Source: Solenopsis invicta | Lineage: Eukaryota > Arthropoda > Insecta > Hymenoptera > Formicidae | Reading direction: 5' to 3' | Assembly: GCF_016802725.1 (NCBI RefSeq) | Contig: NC_052664.1 | Span: forward strand, 27,545,275-27,609,274 | DNA length: 64,000 nucleotides | Part shown: in pieces, positions 51,063 to 64,000 of the stretch | How the letters are laid out: the number at the start of each line of letters is the position of its first letter | How positions within the stretch are numbered: the stretch's first letter is position 1 | The notes under the pieces: generated by a model | What the model saw: only the letters and a program-made list of their open reading frames with translations | Databases searched by the model: none | What the model was told of the DNA's origin: nothing | Made by a program: the position numbers and the translations under genes

Positions 51063-53831
51063 ATTTACTATTTTTTTCTTTTGCAGGATTCCATAGGACG
51101 CTTCCATAGGATGCCCCACGGACCAAGTGTTTATCGAAGAAATTGCGGAGTAAAAATTTTTCACCAAGTTTTAGAAATATCTCGCGCTAATTATTTTTAT
51201 ATAAAAAAAATGTATAAAATATTAATAAAATAATTGGTTTTTTTCTTTTGGTTCCTATAATCTTATAATCTATTTCTTATAATCTATTTTTGTCGGTTTT
51301 TTTTTTAATATTTGATGCACTTTAAGTTTTTAGAAAATTGCTGCCAATCCTAATTTTGATTAATTGTAAGTATCATTAACCCTTAAGTAAATGCATTAGC
51401 AAAATTACAAAAATTGGCGCATAGGGTCAGCAGTGACTCCAACTTCTTTCTTAACATTTAAGTAAATTAAGAGTATTTAAAAATAAAAACATATGAGTTT
51501 GATAATCAACTTACTTTTACAAAAAATAAAAAAAAACAAATAAATTTTCTTAAAATTATTAATAAACATAAAAGGTGAGAAGTTAGCGAGTAGATGCATT
51601 ACATTTCTTTTAGCGATCAAAATGGCTCTGATCCCATACTCCTACTTAAGGATTAAGAGGCACTATTATTACAGTTAATAAGAATTCTGTTGTAATAACG
51701 AAGACGTCATTTATAACAGCTGGTTGCTGCGCACAGATTATGACTGAGATCTTTCCAATGATGAAAACGCGTCCTTACGCTGTACCCAATTTATTTCTAA
51801 CCCTCTCGATTAAATGGCGCGTAAAACTCGTGAAGGAATCCTTGAAGAACTACCGGTCTCAATGGGCCGTTGTGAAGTGCCCCTCGCTTTTAGAAACAAG
51901 CACGCCGGGACACCGAGTTATTCTTCTTTTTTTTTTCCCAGGGATAGAATAACAACTACGCGGTGGATACCGGTTAACTTTTATCTTCCAACGTAGAGTT
52001 ACACAGTGAGTTTTCTCCTTAGCTTTTTTTTTCGCGGTTCTTTCTCCTTCAGTCTTTTTACATCCGCTCTTTGTAATCCAATACTCGCACGTTGACGCTA
52101 TCGTCTTTTCAAAACTTTTGTTCGGAAGCACACGGAAGCTTCGTAATAGCCGCGGCATTGATTGCTTAGCAGTATCGATTCGCGTTACTCTAACACGCGA
52201 TAATTTTTTGAGCTTCTTTTTTCGTTCCGAAATCTCGCTTCAGTTTTTCCCTTTTGGCGAAGGAGATCCCCGACTCCCGAAACTCGATCTCTTTTTAGAA
52301 ACTCTTGATATAAATATTTTTTTGCTTCCTTCACGGAATTGCTTACCAAAGAATGCAAAGGGGTAGCAGCGTACAAAACGCCTCGTGGTTCCGTCGCCCA
52401 TGTTGGGCAGGCGGTGCCAGCCTTAAAAGTTAATTGCAACGGCGCACGGCGGTCAGGCAAAGCAGCGGCAGATGTCCCGGATGTGAAATTTTCCTTGCCG
52501 GGGTCGGTCGGAGAGGGCGCGGAACTTGTGCAGTTTCAGCAGAAATGATGGGAGTTGGGTGAAGTCCTAATGCCCACCGGACTCTGTCCCGTGGCGGCGA
52601 GGCCGAAGACGGAAAAGGATAATGGCGGTATCCCAAAAGAGCGAGCCGATAATCGTTTCAAAAGTGGCTTCGTAAATAACGACACGAACGAGCTTCTTCT
52701 CGGGAAGAGTTCCGGGATGGAGAAACGCGAGCTTGCATTTAAGAAATTGATGCACTTTATATCATTTAATTTCACTGTTGCAGCGGATGAAAATAGATTT
52801 GTCGGATTCGAGAGTTAACGCAAGATAATTAGAGAAGATACAAAGTTTCGTGAGACAAATATGCGTAATTTTGCATCTATAAATGGAGAAAATAGAAAAA
52901 AAGTTTTTTTTATTAAAAAAAAATATAAATTTGATCTTTTTGCTTATTAATTACTAAAAGGTTGCGACAACACTTTTCCCGAAGTTTCAAAATGCAGTCT
53001 ACTACCGAACAAATGGTTCTTATTTATGGATTTAACCATTTACGTTCAAGAGCTTTACAGGCATAACCTGCATTCCATAATCCGTTGTAAAAAGTCCAAA
53101 AAGTGTTGCAATCCCTTAATAACTGATTGTATGATGGCACGAATCACAAATAAGTCGTAAACAATATTTAATAGTTTTGAACGGAAATTAGGGACTGACG
53201 TTTATAGCACGAGTACAGCTATCCCATCTTCAATTCCTTTTAATCTCTCGACTAGTGTATTTTAATATAGCTTTTTTTTAAAATTTATTTATTGATCAAT
53301 CGCATTACTGCAGCTTTTACAGAGCGGCATTATATTTGTGGACAATGCGATCAATCGCGAATTAACTATTTGCCTAAAAATAAAAACGTGATTTTAAAGA
53401 AACGAGAACAAAGTGTTGCCCAGACTTTTCGAAAAAGAAAATTCCCTCGCTCTTACGTACGTATCTTTTTAAATCGTTACTCGAAGCAGATTTGAGTGCA
53501 AATGCGTACGAGAATAAATCCTTCAGATACACAATGCTCCCTCTCTGCGAGACCCCCTTGATCCGTAAATTTCGTTGCTTACGTAAATACCGAGCACCAC
53601 GTATCCTTTACTTTGTGCTTAACTTCGTGAACCAGTTCGCCCTGTAATCCCTCGGGAGCGCATAGAGGCGGCGCAGGACAGGTCGAGTTTACTACAGCGA
53701 AGGAAATTCCCGCGGCAGCTCGCGCGTAGAATACCGAACGATAATTAGGTATCGATTTCCCACGTGCCACGAGGGTGTCGGCGATAATCGACTTCGCCTA
53801 TCTTAGCTGTTGACCCTCTGACCGCCGCGCT

Positions 53832-53862
53832 GCGCCGCGCCGCGCCGCGCCGCGCCGCGCCG
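53832..53862. repeat. (CGCGC)n pentanucleotide repeat
   Basis: About six tandem copies of a five-base GC unit, in sharp contrast to the AT-rich surroundings. Confidence 0.85.
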
Positions 53863-55407
53863 GTAAAGCGAGTGTGTATATATCGAGCACGCTCATAGTA
53901 TTCTTCCGGGTACTCTCGTGAATTCCTAACCCAGTTCCATTGATGGTAGGAATAGCGAAGTATTTCGACGAGACGAGAACGCTCGACGCGGATCTTGTGT
54001 GACAAATTGAAGGTTCTCTCCCCTCTGGCAAAAACAACCATTCAAAGTAAAATTCTCAGAACGGTAGAAATGTGATCTTCCGCATAATGGAAAGTTCGCA
54101 ATTTTTGCAAGGAAAGTACCGTCTTCAAAGCGAGAAACATATTTGGCGACCTAGTTTAGCTGACAATTTGAATTCTAGTTTTACAGTGAGCCTTGCAGAT
54201 TCTTCCTCTGTTCCGACAGATTCGATTATAAAATAAAAAAAAAAAAAAAAAAATGTGGCCTAGATTGAGATCATCGGATAATTATTCGTTCTCTTCTAAG
54301 AAAACGTAGTGCGAAAATCAAATTTACGCTCGGTTAATGAATAATACAGAGAGACGAATAGCTTGCGAGAAAAAAAATCATGAAAAAAACTGTAAAAAAA
54401 AAACTTAACTTGAGTAGTTAATGTAAAAGCTTTCCATAAAAATAGCATTTTATTACGAGAATAAAATAAAATTTTCTCAGCGTAGTTTTCAACTGTTCTC
54501 CATGTTGCCGAGCACTGTTTCTTTAAATTTCTTCTCAAGCGGATTTTCAAGCAGAAGTTTCCTATGTTAAGAATCAGTATCCAAGATTTTAATATTCAAG
54601 TTACAATCAGGTTTTGAAATAAGTGTTGCATTTTGAAAAATGCTATTCAAATTTAATACTCTGCTGTATTATCGATACATTTTTTCGTTAACTCCGCATC
54701 GCGGAACTGTGCGAAATATTGAATTTCAAAGTCAGCATGCAAAATCGGTTCAAGTAATTGCTATATCGAAATAACTCGTTCTGAAATTTATACCGTTACT
54801 CAGGTGGGAATATTCCCAAAGATTAATATCTCCGAATCAGAGCGTATATGTCCAATTTCGCATATTGATTTAAAAAATAAGTTTTGATTAATGTACACGC
54901 GTACGTAATTTAACCCTGGAATGTTACCGTGAATGAATTTTCTCCCAAGTGCAAATTCAAGTTTAGTACAGTTTCGGTTACTAAACTTTCGATGAAAGCT
55001 TAAAATAACATTTAATAAGATTTTTTTATATTACTTTTAAACTAGTTCTAACATTTATAAAAGTGTTACACATCGATAAAAAAAGGTATTTAAAAAATTA
55101 TTTGAATAAATTTTCACACAGAGTAGTGTTAACGTAAGAAAAATATGAGTCGCAAGGTTAAAGAGTATTTGGAATTTGTGTAACTTATGATTTACATTTG
55201 ACAACCTTAAAATCAAAACTTTAAATATTAGAATATTTTTTATTTATATTTTTCCTCATATCTCGCGTTTGTGCAGCCCACATTCACGTCTGCACTCATG
55301 ATTCTATGACATTTCAATTTATTCAGATAAACAATTTTCTTTTGCATACAAAACGAACAAAAATATATTCATACGTGAATATTAAAACAATGCGAATAAT
55401 AAAATTG

Positions 55408-55410
<3 letters not shown>

Positions 55411-55457
<47 letters not shown>
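55411..55457. repeat. (AT)n microsatellite
   Basis: AT tract of about 46 bp. Confidence 0.95.
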
Positions 55458-55460
<3 letters not shown>

Positions 55461-58400
55461 TCAATACGTCAAGTTATTCTCTCATCTAAATATATATCAA
55501 AACGAAAATGCTAACGCACAAATCTTTTTCCGACCGTGCCATTTCGCTACCCTTTTTCCATCACGCAGAAAATAGATCATGTCTTAAAAATAACTCTATC
55601 CACAGCACATCGCGGAATTTCTAAGCGGCGTTTAATATATTTTCTGCTTTGGAAAGGGAAGGGGGAAAGGCAGGCGGTGTACACCGATGGATTATACATA
55701 GTGACGTTGACTTCGCGAAGTGAAATGCCCTGTATCTGGCTTGGAGGGTGCTGTATGAACAGGACGGGCGTTCTAGATCAGACCGTGGCGGTGCACACGA
55801 GGAAGAAGCCATCCGTTAAAGTTTATATTCCACACTCGACGCTTCCTACGGCACCGGAACTGCGGTGTTCTTGACGATATACGTACGGTCGCCATAAGTC
55901 ACGTACTGTACGGGCACCGAAGTATTTTCCACCCCTTCGCGTATTTCAGAACTCGTTCGCTCCCTCTTTTTTCCCCGGATGAGATAGATAGAGACGAAGC
56001 GATCGAATAGGAAAACGTTGACGTTTGACAAAAATTCTGCCGCAAAACATCCTGCCACATAATTTGAAATATCTTCCGCCGAGAATATAAAATATTTGCA
56101 ACACGATTGTGAATTTTCGAATGATTGATTAATTACGTGGGGCAATATAAGCGGGGAAGTAATGCGCGTAATGTAATGATAGAGCAAAAAATATTTTAAT
56201 TTAATGTCAATCTACTGGCAATTATAAAAAATATTTAATACGATTGATGAAGCTCTTTTTAAATATTTGTTTATTGTACGAAAATATTTCTAATAATTCC
56301 ATGGATTCGCCTAATTCATTTAATTATTCAAAACTTGAATTATTAATTGTTCCAACGTAATCCAAAAGGTAAATGTATCAGTAATAATTACCTATCCTAT
56401 TAATAATAATTACCTACTTATCATATATCATACATGACTAATAAATATTAATAAAGATAATGCAAACGTTAAATGATTAAACTCAGATAATCACCGATAA
56501 TCAGACGAAATTCTACAAAATTCCTTGTTTTTGTGCCATAACGCGTATCAATAACTTTTCAAAATGAAAAAATGTACAATATTTGCATTCGTCGATTTTT
56601 CATCAGAAACAGAATCTAACTTTTCCTTTCCCGAGCGTTCTAACGAATCCACAGAGGACAATGAAACGTAAACCTCCAACTTCCTCGTCCAATCAAGCAA
56701 ACGAGCTCCGATTATACAATATTTGGTCACGCATTTCCCGAAAGCCAGAGATCGCCTGGAATCGAGAGAGCACGGAAGCGATTTAATTAAAATCGTTCTT
56801 TTACCGCGGAAAGCGGAAGAGTCGCGCGATCATGGTTTCTTTTGCCATAACGGAAAAGTGCTGAACAAGGGAGGATAGATAACTGAATGTAGAAGGCAAT
56901 TAGTGTTCGTTCGATCTCTTTGTGCGTCTGACAGTATATCCGCTGCTCTGCAATGCGCAGGTAATTCATGTATCGACAAAGAAATCTTCCCGCTACCGAG
57001 CCGAGCGCGTTCCGCGTAGGGAAATTTCTTTATTATCATCAATTTTATAAAAAAATGTGGATTGAAATTTCTGAGTGCTCTTTTAACAAAAATATTCCCA
57101 CGGAATTATCGAAAATCGTTATAATAGAAAATTCGCAGATATTTTTCGATCAAAAAATTTGACGAGAATTTATGGTACGTGCACAACTGTTAATATTAAA
57201 AATCGTTGCGTTTGAGCGAGACCGTAGACAGCTTGAGAAAGAGCTTTGTAACATGCGTTCTACAATTCGGTGCGACCCCCGAAGGATTCAGCATGCTCGT
57301 ACCCGTAAGCGCAATGTAAGCAACGAGGTGCGCGCTAATGAAGAGAAGGATGATATAATTGTGCATTTGGTCGTGTGGCGAGTGCATAAATCTTGGCGCG
57401 CGGCGCGAGCAGTCCGAAGGAGTATCGCTAGAGGCAGAAGGGTCGGAAGGAGCAAGAGGGCAGAATAGTTGCCGTAAACCTCTTATCTGGAGCAAGGATA
57501 CCGAGGAAAGAGCAGACTCCAAATTATCTCGCATACAAACTTTATGTATACACAAATAAATATATGTATACATGTATGCAGATCTCGCGCGCGCGAGAAT
57601 GCCTCTCTCTTATTTTCTCCACATCTTTCTCGGGAATATTTTCAGTCATTTGACATTTTCACGAACGTCGTTTCGCTATATGCGTCACTGTCAGATAATT
57701 TTGACGTAATTGCAAGATGTAGCGGAGATACTACTGACGTTTTGCCATTTAAAGTGTTCCAAGTTTGAAAGGTCAAAAAAATCAATTTCTTTTAAATATA
57801 TATTTTTAATGTTTGAAATTTCTTAAATACATTACTTGAACGTTTACGTCGATATTTGACGATTTGACAGAGTTATAATTATCGTATGCTACATGTAAGA
57901 AAAAGTGTATATAAAACTTAAAAATTGTTTTCCTTGGAAACGTATTTTTTAATGTGATAGAATGAATTTCTTTGAAATCATTAGGAATATCGACGCAAAT
58001 TCGTTTTACAAATAATCATATTAAATTTAAGATATAAAATAGTCGTAATAAAAGATAATTTATTAATAGATAATTAATCATAATAAAATATATTTATTTT
58101 CTTTGTTTAGTAAATTCAAAATTTTTCAAATAAAATTTATATTTTTATCGTATATTTATTACTCAGATAAGGTTTGCTATTATTGTCGCTCTATATACTT
58201 CAAGTACAAAATAAGCGTCTTGTACTTTGTTGTATCCATGTGTTAAACAATTGAACGCTGACTTTGCTTTAGCAAAGACAATGAGATATCAATTGATCAC
58301 AGATCCTTTATCCATAGATCTCTAAAGATTTCACAGATTTGTGCGCCCATGTGTCTATTGTGTCATTTATAAATCTACGATTTATTATTCATGAATATAC

Positions 58401-61400
58401 AAATCCCTGAGGGTACGTTTTAATGTCGCACAACACAAATTCTCCCTCTCATAAATAATATACCTCGCATTTATCGCGGTGACACAATTTTGCGGCGGAA
58501 ATACTGATTTTTATACCTTTTAGGTACGCCGCACGAGTGTTGCATAGTTAAGAGGAATATTTCCTATAACTCTGCGCAGTTAAAAGGAATATTTCTCAGG
58601 GTACTATTCGTTTCGCACATGAGTTATATATCGTTTCGCGTTTCTCTCCATCCCATTTCTCCTCCAAGACCTTTCTCCTTTTGCTCGTTTTTGCCCCCCT
58701 TATACAGGGTGTCTCGGCAGCAACTGCGGTTTCTCTTCATCATAAAAGCTAAATGAGTCTTTAAGAACAATCGCGATTTAAAATCTCATACGTCTTTATT
58801 ATCTTTTAAACAGGACATTATTGAGATTAACGGCACGTTAATTCCACAAGTACAAGGATTAGATCTTTGAATGCGCGAAAAGGGCGTATTTGATCGCGTA
58901 TTTAACCAGAGAGAGAAACAAAGAGAGACAGAGAGATCTAACTCTTTCCATGAACCAACCGGTCTCCGTATCTTCTCGAGCGCGGTCCTCTCTAATTGTT
59001 TCCGCGGTAGCTCTCGTTGAAACGAAGTGCGGTTGCGACGAGGAGCGCTATATACGTATATCGACGCGTACGCGTAAGTATGTAATACATTTACATACGT
59101 ATCACGTCCCAGCCTCCACGATGGAAGTAACGCTCACGTTGCCAATTTACATGTCCCGTCTTGGTTGCCCGTGAGCGCACTTCGCCCACTTACGTACGTA
59201 CGTGATTCCACACCCGTACACCGTAAAGACTTACCTTCGTCACTTATATGAGCAAAGTGTCAAAGAAGCTGCGCGCTGCCTCGTCACGAGTCAGCCAGGG
59301 ATCAAGATGTCTGAGGTATCGCGAAAATTACTAGAGTCAAAACCGTTGATTCAAATTTTCTCCCGGGAAACTTGCCACCGCGAGCAGGCCATTTTCTTCG
59401 TCGCGCACACTCTCGATCGAACTCATTAATTATCAGTGTTGAGTGCAATCTCCCGTTGACGCTTTCAATTTTTTCGCAGAATTTTTATTATGATGATCAT
59501 GAAAAAATAATGTATGTGAGATATTCCATGTAAATTCACAAATTTATGAATTAACTAAAAGTATCATAGAATATTCAAGTATTTAGAATATTCAATTAAA
59601 ATTAGTGGCATTAACATTTTATAACATTATGAGGGAATATGATTTAATATTAAATGATACATTTATAAAATTTCTTTATCCAAATGCAATTACAATTAAT
59701 AACACATAACATGATTAAATAAATCAATGTTAAATCGACCGATGAATGCATGGAGATGCAGGTTTGAATCATGGCTGAGGTGATTCTTCGCAATAAATTT
59801 TTTATAGCGTTGTAAGATGCTCGGTAGCATCAAAGTATTATTAAATTGCTTTAATCTATTCCGGCTTGAGCTTCAGAACTGAGTTTCAAGATTAACAAAT
59901 AATATAATCGGCGCGCATGAGCTCGAAATTGTATAATTCACGTGAAATTATTATTAAGCGCGAAGAAACTACTTTGACTGATAAGGCCCTTCTTTCATTT
60001 TCGTGCGTTTCAGATGTCTAACTTCTTAGATCTTTGACTTTTTCGAATTTCTTATCCTTGATTGCACGAGCATTTCTCTCACGAATTCTTGATTCTCTTA
60101 ATAATTCATGTTAACGATAACATCTGAAATTTTATAAATCTTTGGTTTTCGTCCGATTTCGATGCTTCGTTTCGCAGGATGTTATCGGGTGAATTATACC
60201 TCGGTGAATTATCAGATGTGCAAAGCATTGTAAAAAGAAAAACAAAAAGAAGTATTATGGAGGTCAGTGAACCGGACGAAGTCGGTCCGACTCTCCCGAT
60301 AGTCCCTATCCTTAACTAATCTTAACTTCGGAGTGAATTTCGTGACCAATCCCGTAGGAACTGTCGAACCTTAGTCCGCCGTGCATCGACACGGGAATCG
60401 TTTCAAACCGACACAGGACTTCTGGCTCAATCAGATAATCTAACTACCCGGCAATACAATAATCCACGAAGTGATAAAATGAAGATAGTGAATCAATCGA
60501 GAGCTCATCTCGGTCGAAATTCAACAGCTGCAATCAGGACCGGCGGAAGTTCGAGTTGAAAAGTTGTTACTTTTGGTAATGCTGTTAGCTAGTTGATACT
60601 AACTTAGATGAGAGTCACAGAGAATCGAAGAATACGACGTTTTGACATGTAAATTAATCAACAAAATAATATTATTTAGTATACTTCTCAGCTAGTATCT
60701 TAGTAAAAATTAAACTTTATTTCTGTCTAGTCATGAGACATAGAAAAATTGTGTCTTACGTAGCCGCTATCTAGTAATGCAACGCACACTTTTTCCAGTA
60801 ATTAATCTGGATTATTTACATCATCTTTTTATCGTACCTATCTTGTTGTTTATTCGATATATAGGGATTGCAATATACAACTGTTGCATATACAACAGTG
60901 TTACAATATACAACACTGTTAATATTGAAAATCTATGATTTTTACATTATATGTGTGATTTTCATCAATCACTAAATAATTAAAAAAAAAAGAAATATAC
61001 AAAAGATCGAAAACAAGCATTAAAAAACAGAAACACAATACTAATCTATTCTAAAATTCAAATAACATTCATTACGTTTCGACTTAAGTCATCCCCAGTC
61101 AAGAAAATACGATAAAAATAAATCAATAATATTCAACACTAATAAGCAATAATTAAGATAAATTAATCATCAAAATTAATTATAAGCCACATCGTAGGTT
61201 CGATGGGTTCGAAGCATATAAATTATACATTATGGATGTCATCAAATATGTAACAGTTCTCGTTTCGCACCAATTTGGGATTACATAGAAAATCATGGAT
61301 CTCCCTCTCTCTCTTTATACATTCATGAACTACACTCAAATAAGTGGGCTTTACACATCACTTATTTCCATAAATTTTCCTTACGTTTCTCCAAACGAGA

Positions 61401-62439
61401 AAAGCTGCTTATACCATTGCCTTCAGCCAATGAATCGTATTTGCCTGAGTTTTGCGCTTGTCACGAGTGTCATGACATATCGGCATCTTCCATCTGCGTT
61501 TTATTTTAGTATAACAAGATTCTTATAGTAATTTTCATATTGCAGTTTTATCGATCAGCAGCGGCGATTGTACATAAACGCGAAATTAGTGAATTTTCTG
61601 CCAGCGGTTGAACGGTTCCGTCCGTCGGTGATCGATTGCGAAAACGCAAATGACATCGATGGCTGTAATAAATTACATATCGCGAAACGAGCCATCTCGA
61701 TTACATATTTCGCAAATTGAACGGGAGGATAACGAAATTTTTAGCGAATTAAGCGCATCACCGTAATGCGGAACGACTCGTTTTAATAATCGACGGGGGG
61801 AAAATAGCGTTTAAATGTCCATTTAATTCGGAATCTCGAAAAGGGATAGGGCAGGGATTTACCGGGTCAAAGGATATTCATAAGCCGTAGGTGAAACGCG
61901 AGTCGAACAGACGGCGGTGTAACATTCGTTTTACACCGGTAATTAACGTTTTATTACCTACACTCGCGCGCGATACTTTAATGTGAGCGCGTTTAACACG
62001 CGAGATGCTCGAGTAATACTCGAATAACACATGCTTGTTGCACACGCCGCGGTCCGTAATAAAATTTATATCGCACCGACGTTTCTCTAGCGTGCATTTT
62101 TTTTTTTTTAATGGAAGTTATTTCTCTGTATAAAACGTTCGCAGAATCGCTCGCGCTTATATGACGCGAATAAATAAATACATTGGCAAAAAAACGAGCG
62201 GCAATTTATCGACTAATTGATACACATGAAATGTAATATCGATATTTTAAACTTAAGGATTCTGTTATTCTGAGGTGTCTGTGCACGTGATACGGATAAA
62301 AAGCAATTCACTTTTCTATAACGAGTTTATCTGCGCGAGAACAATTTTACTGTGTCAAAAAAGAACTAAAAATTTAATTAAATACATATTAAAAAGTAAT
62401 TTTATGTTGCACTATCAAAATGATTATGTTAGGACGCTC

Positions 62440-62748
62440 AACTATGATAATACTGTTGCGAAAAGTTTTGACATTCTAGCAACTGGCTTAAATATGCAAT
62501 AAAATATAAATTCTTTCCGCTTGTATATTTTACGATTATGTACTTTTCATTTTGCTGTAAATAAACCAATTACGATAATACTATTGAAAAAAGTTTTGAC
62601 GTTCGAGCGACTGGCTTAAATGTCCAATATAATTTGTTCAATAGTTTAATGGAATTATTTTTAGATTTGTCCTTCGGCAGAATCATTCCTTCCGCGTGCA
62701 GCACATTTTACGATTATGTACTTTTCATCTTTGTGTAGATAAATCGTC
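62440..62748. repeat. Two-copy tandem duplication
   Basis: Copy 1 (about 62440-62567) and copy 2 (about 62569-62748) share GATAATACTRTTG, AAAAGTTTTGAC, ACTGGCTTAAAT and ATTTTACGATTATGTACTTT. Copy 2 carries about 50 extra bases in the middle (around 62640-62690). Confidence 0.7.
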
Positions 62749-63248
62749 CTTGTCATTAACCATCTCTTCGAAAAATTTTTAGAAAAGACTGATCTTGATT
62801 TTTACTACACAATTACCGTCAAAGAACGGTAAAATGACGGAAAATAAAAACGGAACAGTAAAACAATCTGCGCAATTATTTATTATAATATTTTACGTAT
62901 GCAAAGAAAAACAAGAAGCAAAAATGTAAGACGATTTATTATTTCCAGTGTGTAAGTTCAAGCTACCACACAACTTCGCGTTGCATAATAATATTTAATC
63001 ATATTTAATCACTCGCTCGGCGCACTCGTGCCGCGGCGATCGCGCGACAATCTGCAACGATCGTTGCGTGTATCGTCATGCGGAATTGTTTGCGTTCAAT
63101 CAAGCCGCGGCTTGTCGCTCCCCGCGCATTTTCATTTTCCTACCAAGCCGAGATGACTCAAACGGGCTTTTAACGAAGACATTATTACCGCGAGCCTTCG
63201 AGACTGATTACTCTTCATCAATAGGAGGGCTCCACGGCGCTCCCAAAG

Positions 63249-63425
63249 ACTATAAAAGACAAGCCGGTTGCGAATCGATCGCAGTACACCGCGGCTTTTT
63301 ATTGTTGCGGTGCCGAGCGCAAACGTGCAGTTCGCGTAGCGCAAAAACGTTGCACCAGCTTGTCGCATCTGGGTTCGCAGTATCGAAGCGGCTGTGGCGG
63401 CGGTGGTAGTGGTGGTAGAGCGACG
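63249..63425 (+). promoter_or_regulatory. Candidate TATA promoter and non-coding first exon
   Basis: CTATAAAAG at 63249-63257 is a good TATA box. About 30 nt downstream lies CGCAGTAC, an initiator-like site. The GC-richer sequence that follows has no ATG up to TTAAAG|GGTGAGTTTC near 63425, a strong 5' splice site. This arrangement is what a non-coding first exon of a gene continuing to the right would look like. No coding exon is visible in the remaining 570 nt. Confidence 0.35.
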
Positions 63426-63527
63426 CTTAAAGGGTGAGTTTCTTAGTTTTGCCAACGGCACTGCGCCGTGCCCCTAATGCCACGTTATTGAAATAGGACA
63501 ATATGGAATTGATGAGTCCGTCAACAG

Positions 63528-63548
63528 GCGCGCGCGCGCGCGCGCGCG
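63528..63548. repeat. (GC)n microsatellite
   Basis: Alternating GC tract of about 21 bp, possibly prone to Z-DNA, about 100 nt after the candidate first exon. Confidence 0.9.
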
Positions 63549-64000
63549 TACATGCGTAAACATAATAAGATTATTATTTCGCGATATTTATGATTTACCT
63601 ATTTTTCCCCTCGCAACTGTTTATTATACCCGACTTGTATTTTAATGGAGCGCACTGCAAACAGCGAGTTCTCGATCCGACAATATTATTCCGCGAGTGA
63701 TTCGTACTTTCTCGACGGGTCGTCCAGTTATACGCAGTTTATATTATAATGGAGCGATATTGAAACGGCGAGATATTTAATTCGGAAATATTATTCTGCG
63801 ACGTCTCTGCAACGCTCTTTAATCCTCGGGCGAGAGAAAATTTAGATTATGATTTCTCCGATGATGGATCTTTATTCAAATGTAAAATTCCACGTCTGTA
63901 TTTTATGTCAAGGTTTAAAATTTGAGGCAACGTTTAAAACACAGAACTGATAAATGTAACGAGCAAACGTTGCAACAAACGTGAATACGAACTAAGGATT

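Larger units (their letters stand above)
51063..63000. other. Gene-poor stretch
   Basis: No gene I can support. Moderately GC-rich islands occur at 51720-52800, 53500-54040, 55540-55900, 57170-57470 and 58900-59430, with open frames lacking recognisable domains or splice context. Simple repeats are at 53832-53862 and 55411-55457, and a tandem duplication is at 62440-62748. A mariner-like terminus (TACAGGGTGTCTCGG) occurs at about 58705 without a visible partner. Confidence 0.45.

Noticed and set aside
52339..52818. 69- and 87-codon frames in a GC-rich island
   Set aside because: No recognisable domain; the minus strand is equally open. Treated as compositional.
55536..55874. 112-codon frame
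   Set aside because: No family resemblance and no flanking exons, in a gene-poor stretch.
57172..57468. 98-codon basic frame
   Set aside because: Arg/Lys-rich with no motif; the opposite strand has an even longer open frame.
63068..63409. 113-codon frame at the right edge
   Set aside because: It runs straight through the TATA box and candidate transcription start, so it cannot be translated as a unit from that promoter.

Overview
The window is AT-rich eukaryotic nuclear DNA. It has short GT-AG introns (62 to about 1,420 nt), many microsatellites and many decayed DNA transposons. Four spliced protein genes and one tRNA gene can be rebuilt with intact reading frames. The gene set (P5B polyamine ATPase, OTUD6B, lysyl-tRNA synthetase, DNAAF6/PIH1D3), the compact introns and the MITE types suggest an insect. 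Hymenoptera, and an ant in particular, is my best guess, but that is inference from overall character.

Layout: 1-11,660 has no gene I can support, only simple repeats and unassigned sequence, although a 5' exon of the first gene may lie there. 11,662-19,164 (+) is an ATP13A-type P5B ATPase in 16 visible coding exons; its introns carry a MITE with an 8-bp target duplication nested in an older repeat, and two strong foldbacks. 20,055-22,430 is a degenerate PIF/Harbinger-type transposon with long terminal inverted repeats and a broken transposase fragment. 22,974-24,381 (+) is OTUD6B (4 exons, 293 aa). It converges on lysyl-tRNA synthetase at 26,296-29,369 (-; 7 exons, 592 aa), which holds a mariner-like MITE in intron 2 and is flanked by two inverted copies of a repeat of about 250 bp. 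33,740-37,226 (+) is DNAAF6/PIH1D3 (4 exons, 192 aa). 37,227-63,000 is almost gene-free: it has one intact tRNA-Thr(UGU) at 42,954, a decayed tRNA-Thr(UGU) copy on the opposite strand at 50,988-51,062, and several tandem and inverted repeats. At 63,250 a TATA-type promoter with a possible non-coding first exon suggests another gene running off the right edge.

The four genes do not form a pathway. Lysyl-tRNA synthetase and OTUD6B are linked to translation and ubiquitin turnover, the ATPase to endolysosomal polyamine transport, and DNAAF6 to axonemal dynein assembly for sperm and sensory cilia. I found no CRISPR, viral or bacterial operon structure. The main points of interest are the layered transposon structures, a PP-to-PS change in the ATPase membrane motif, a perfect 22-bp hairpin, the tRNA-Thr pseudogene and a possible N-terminal extension of DNAAF6.
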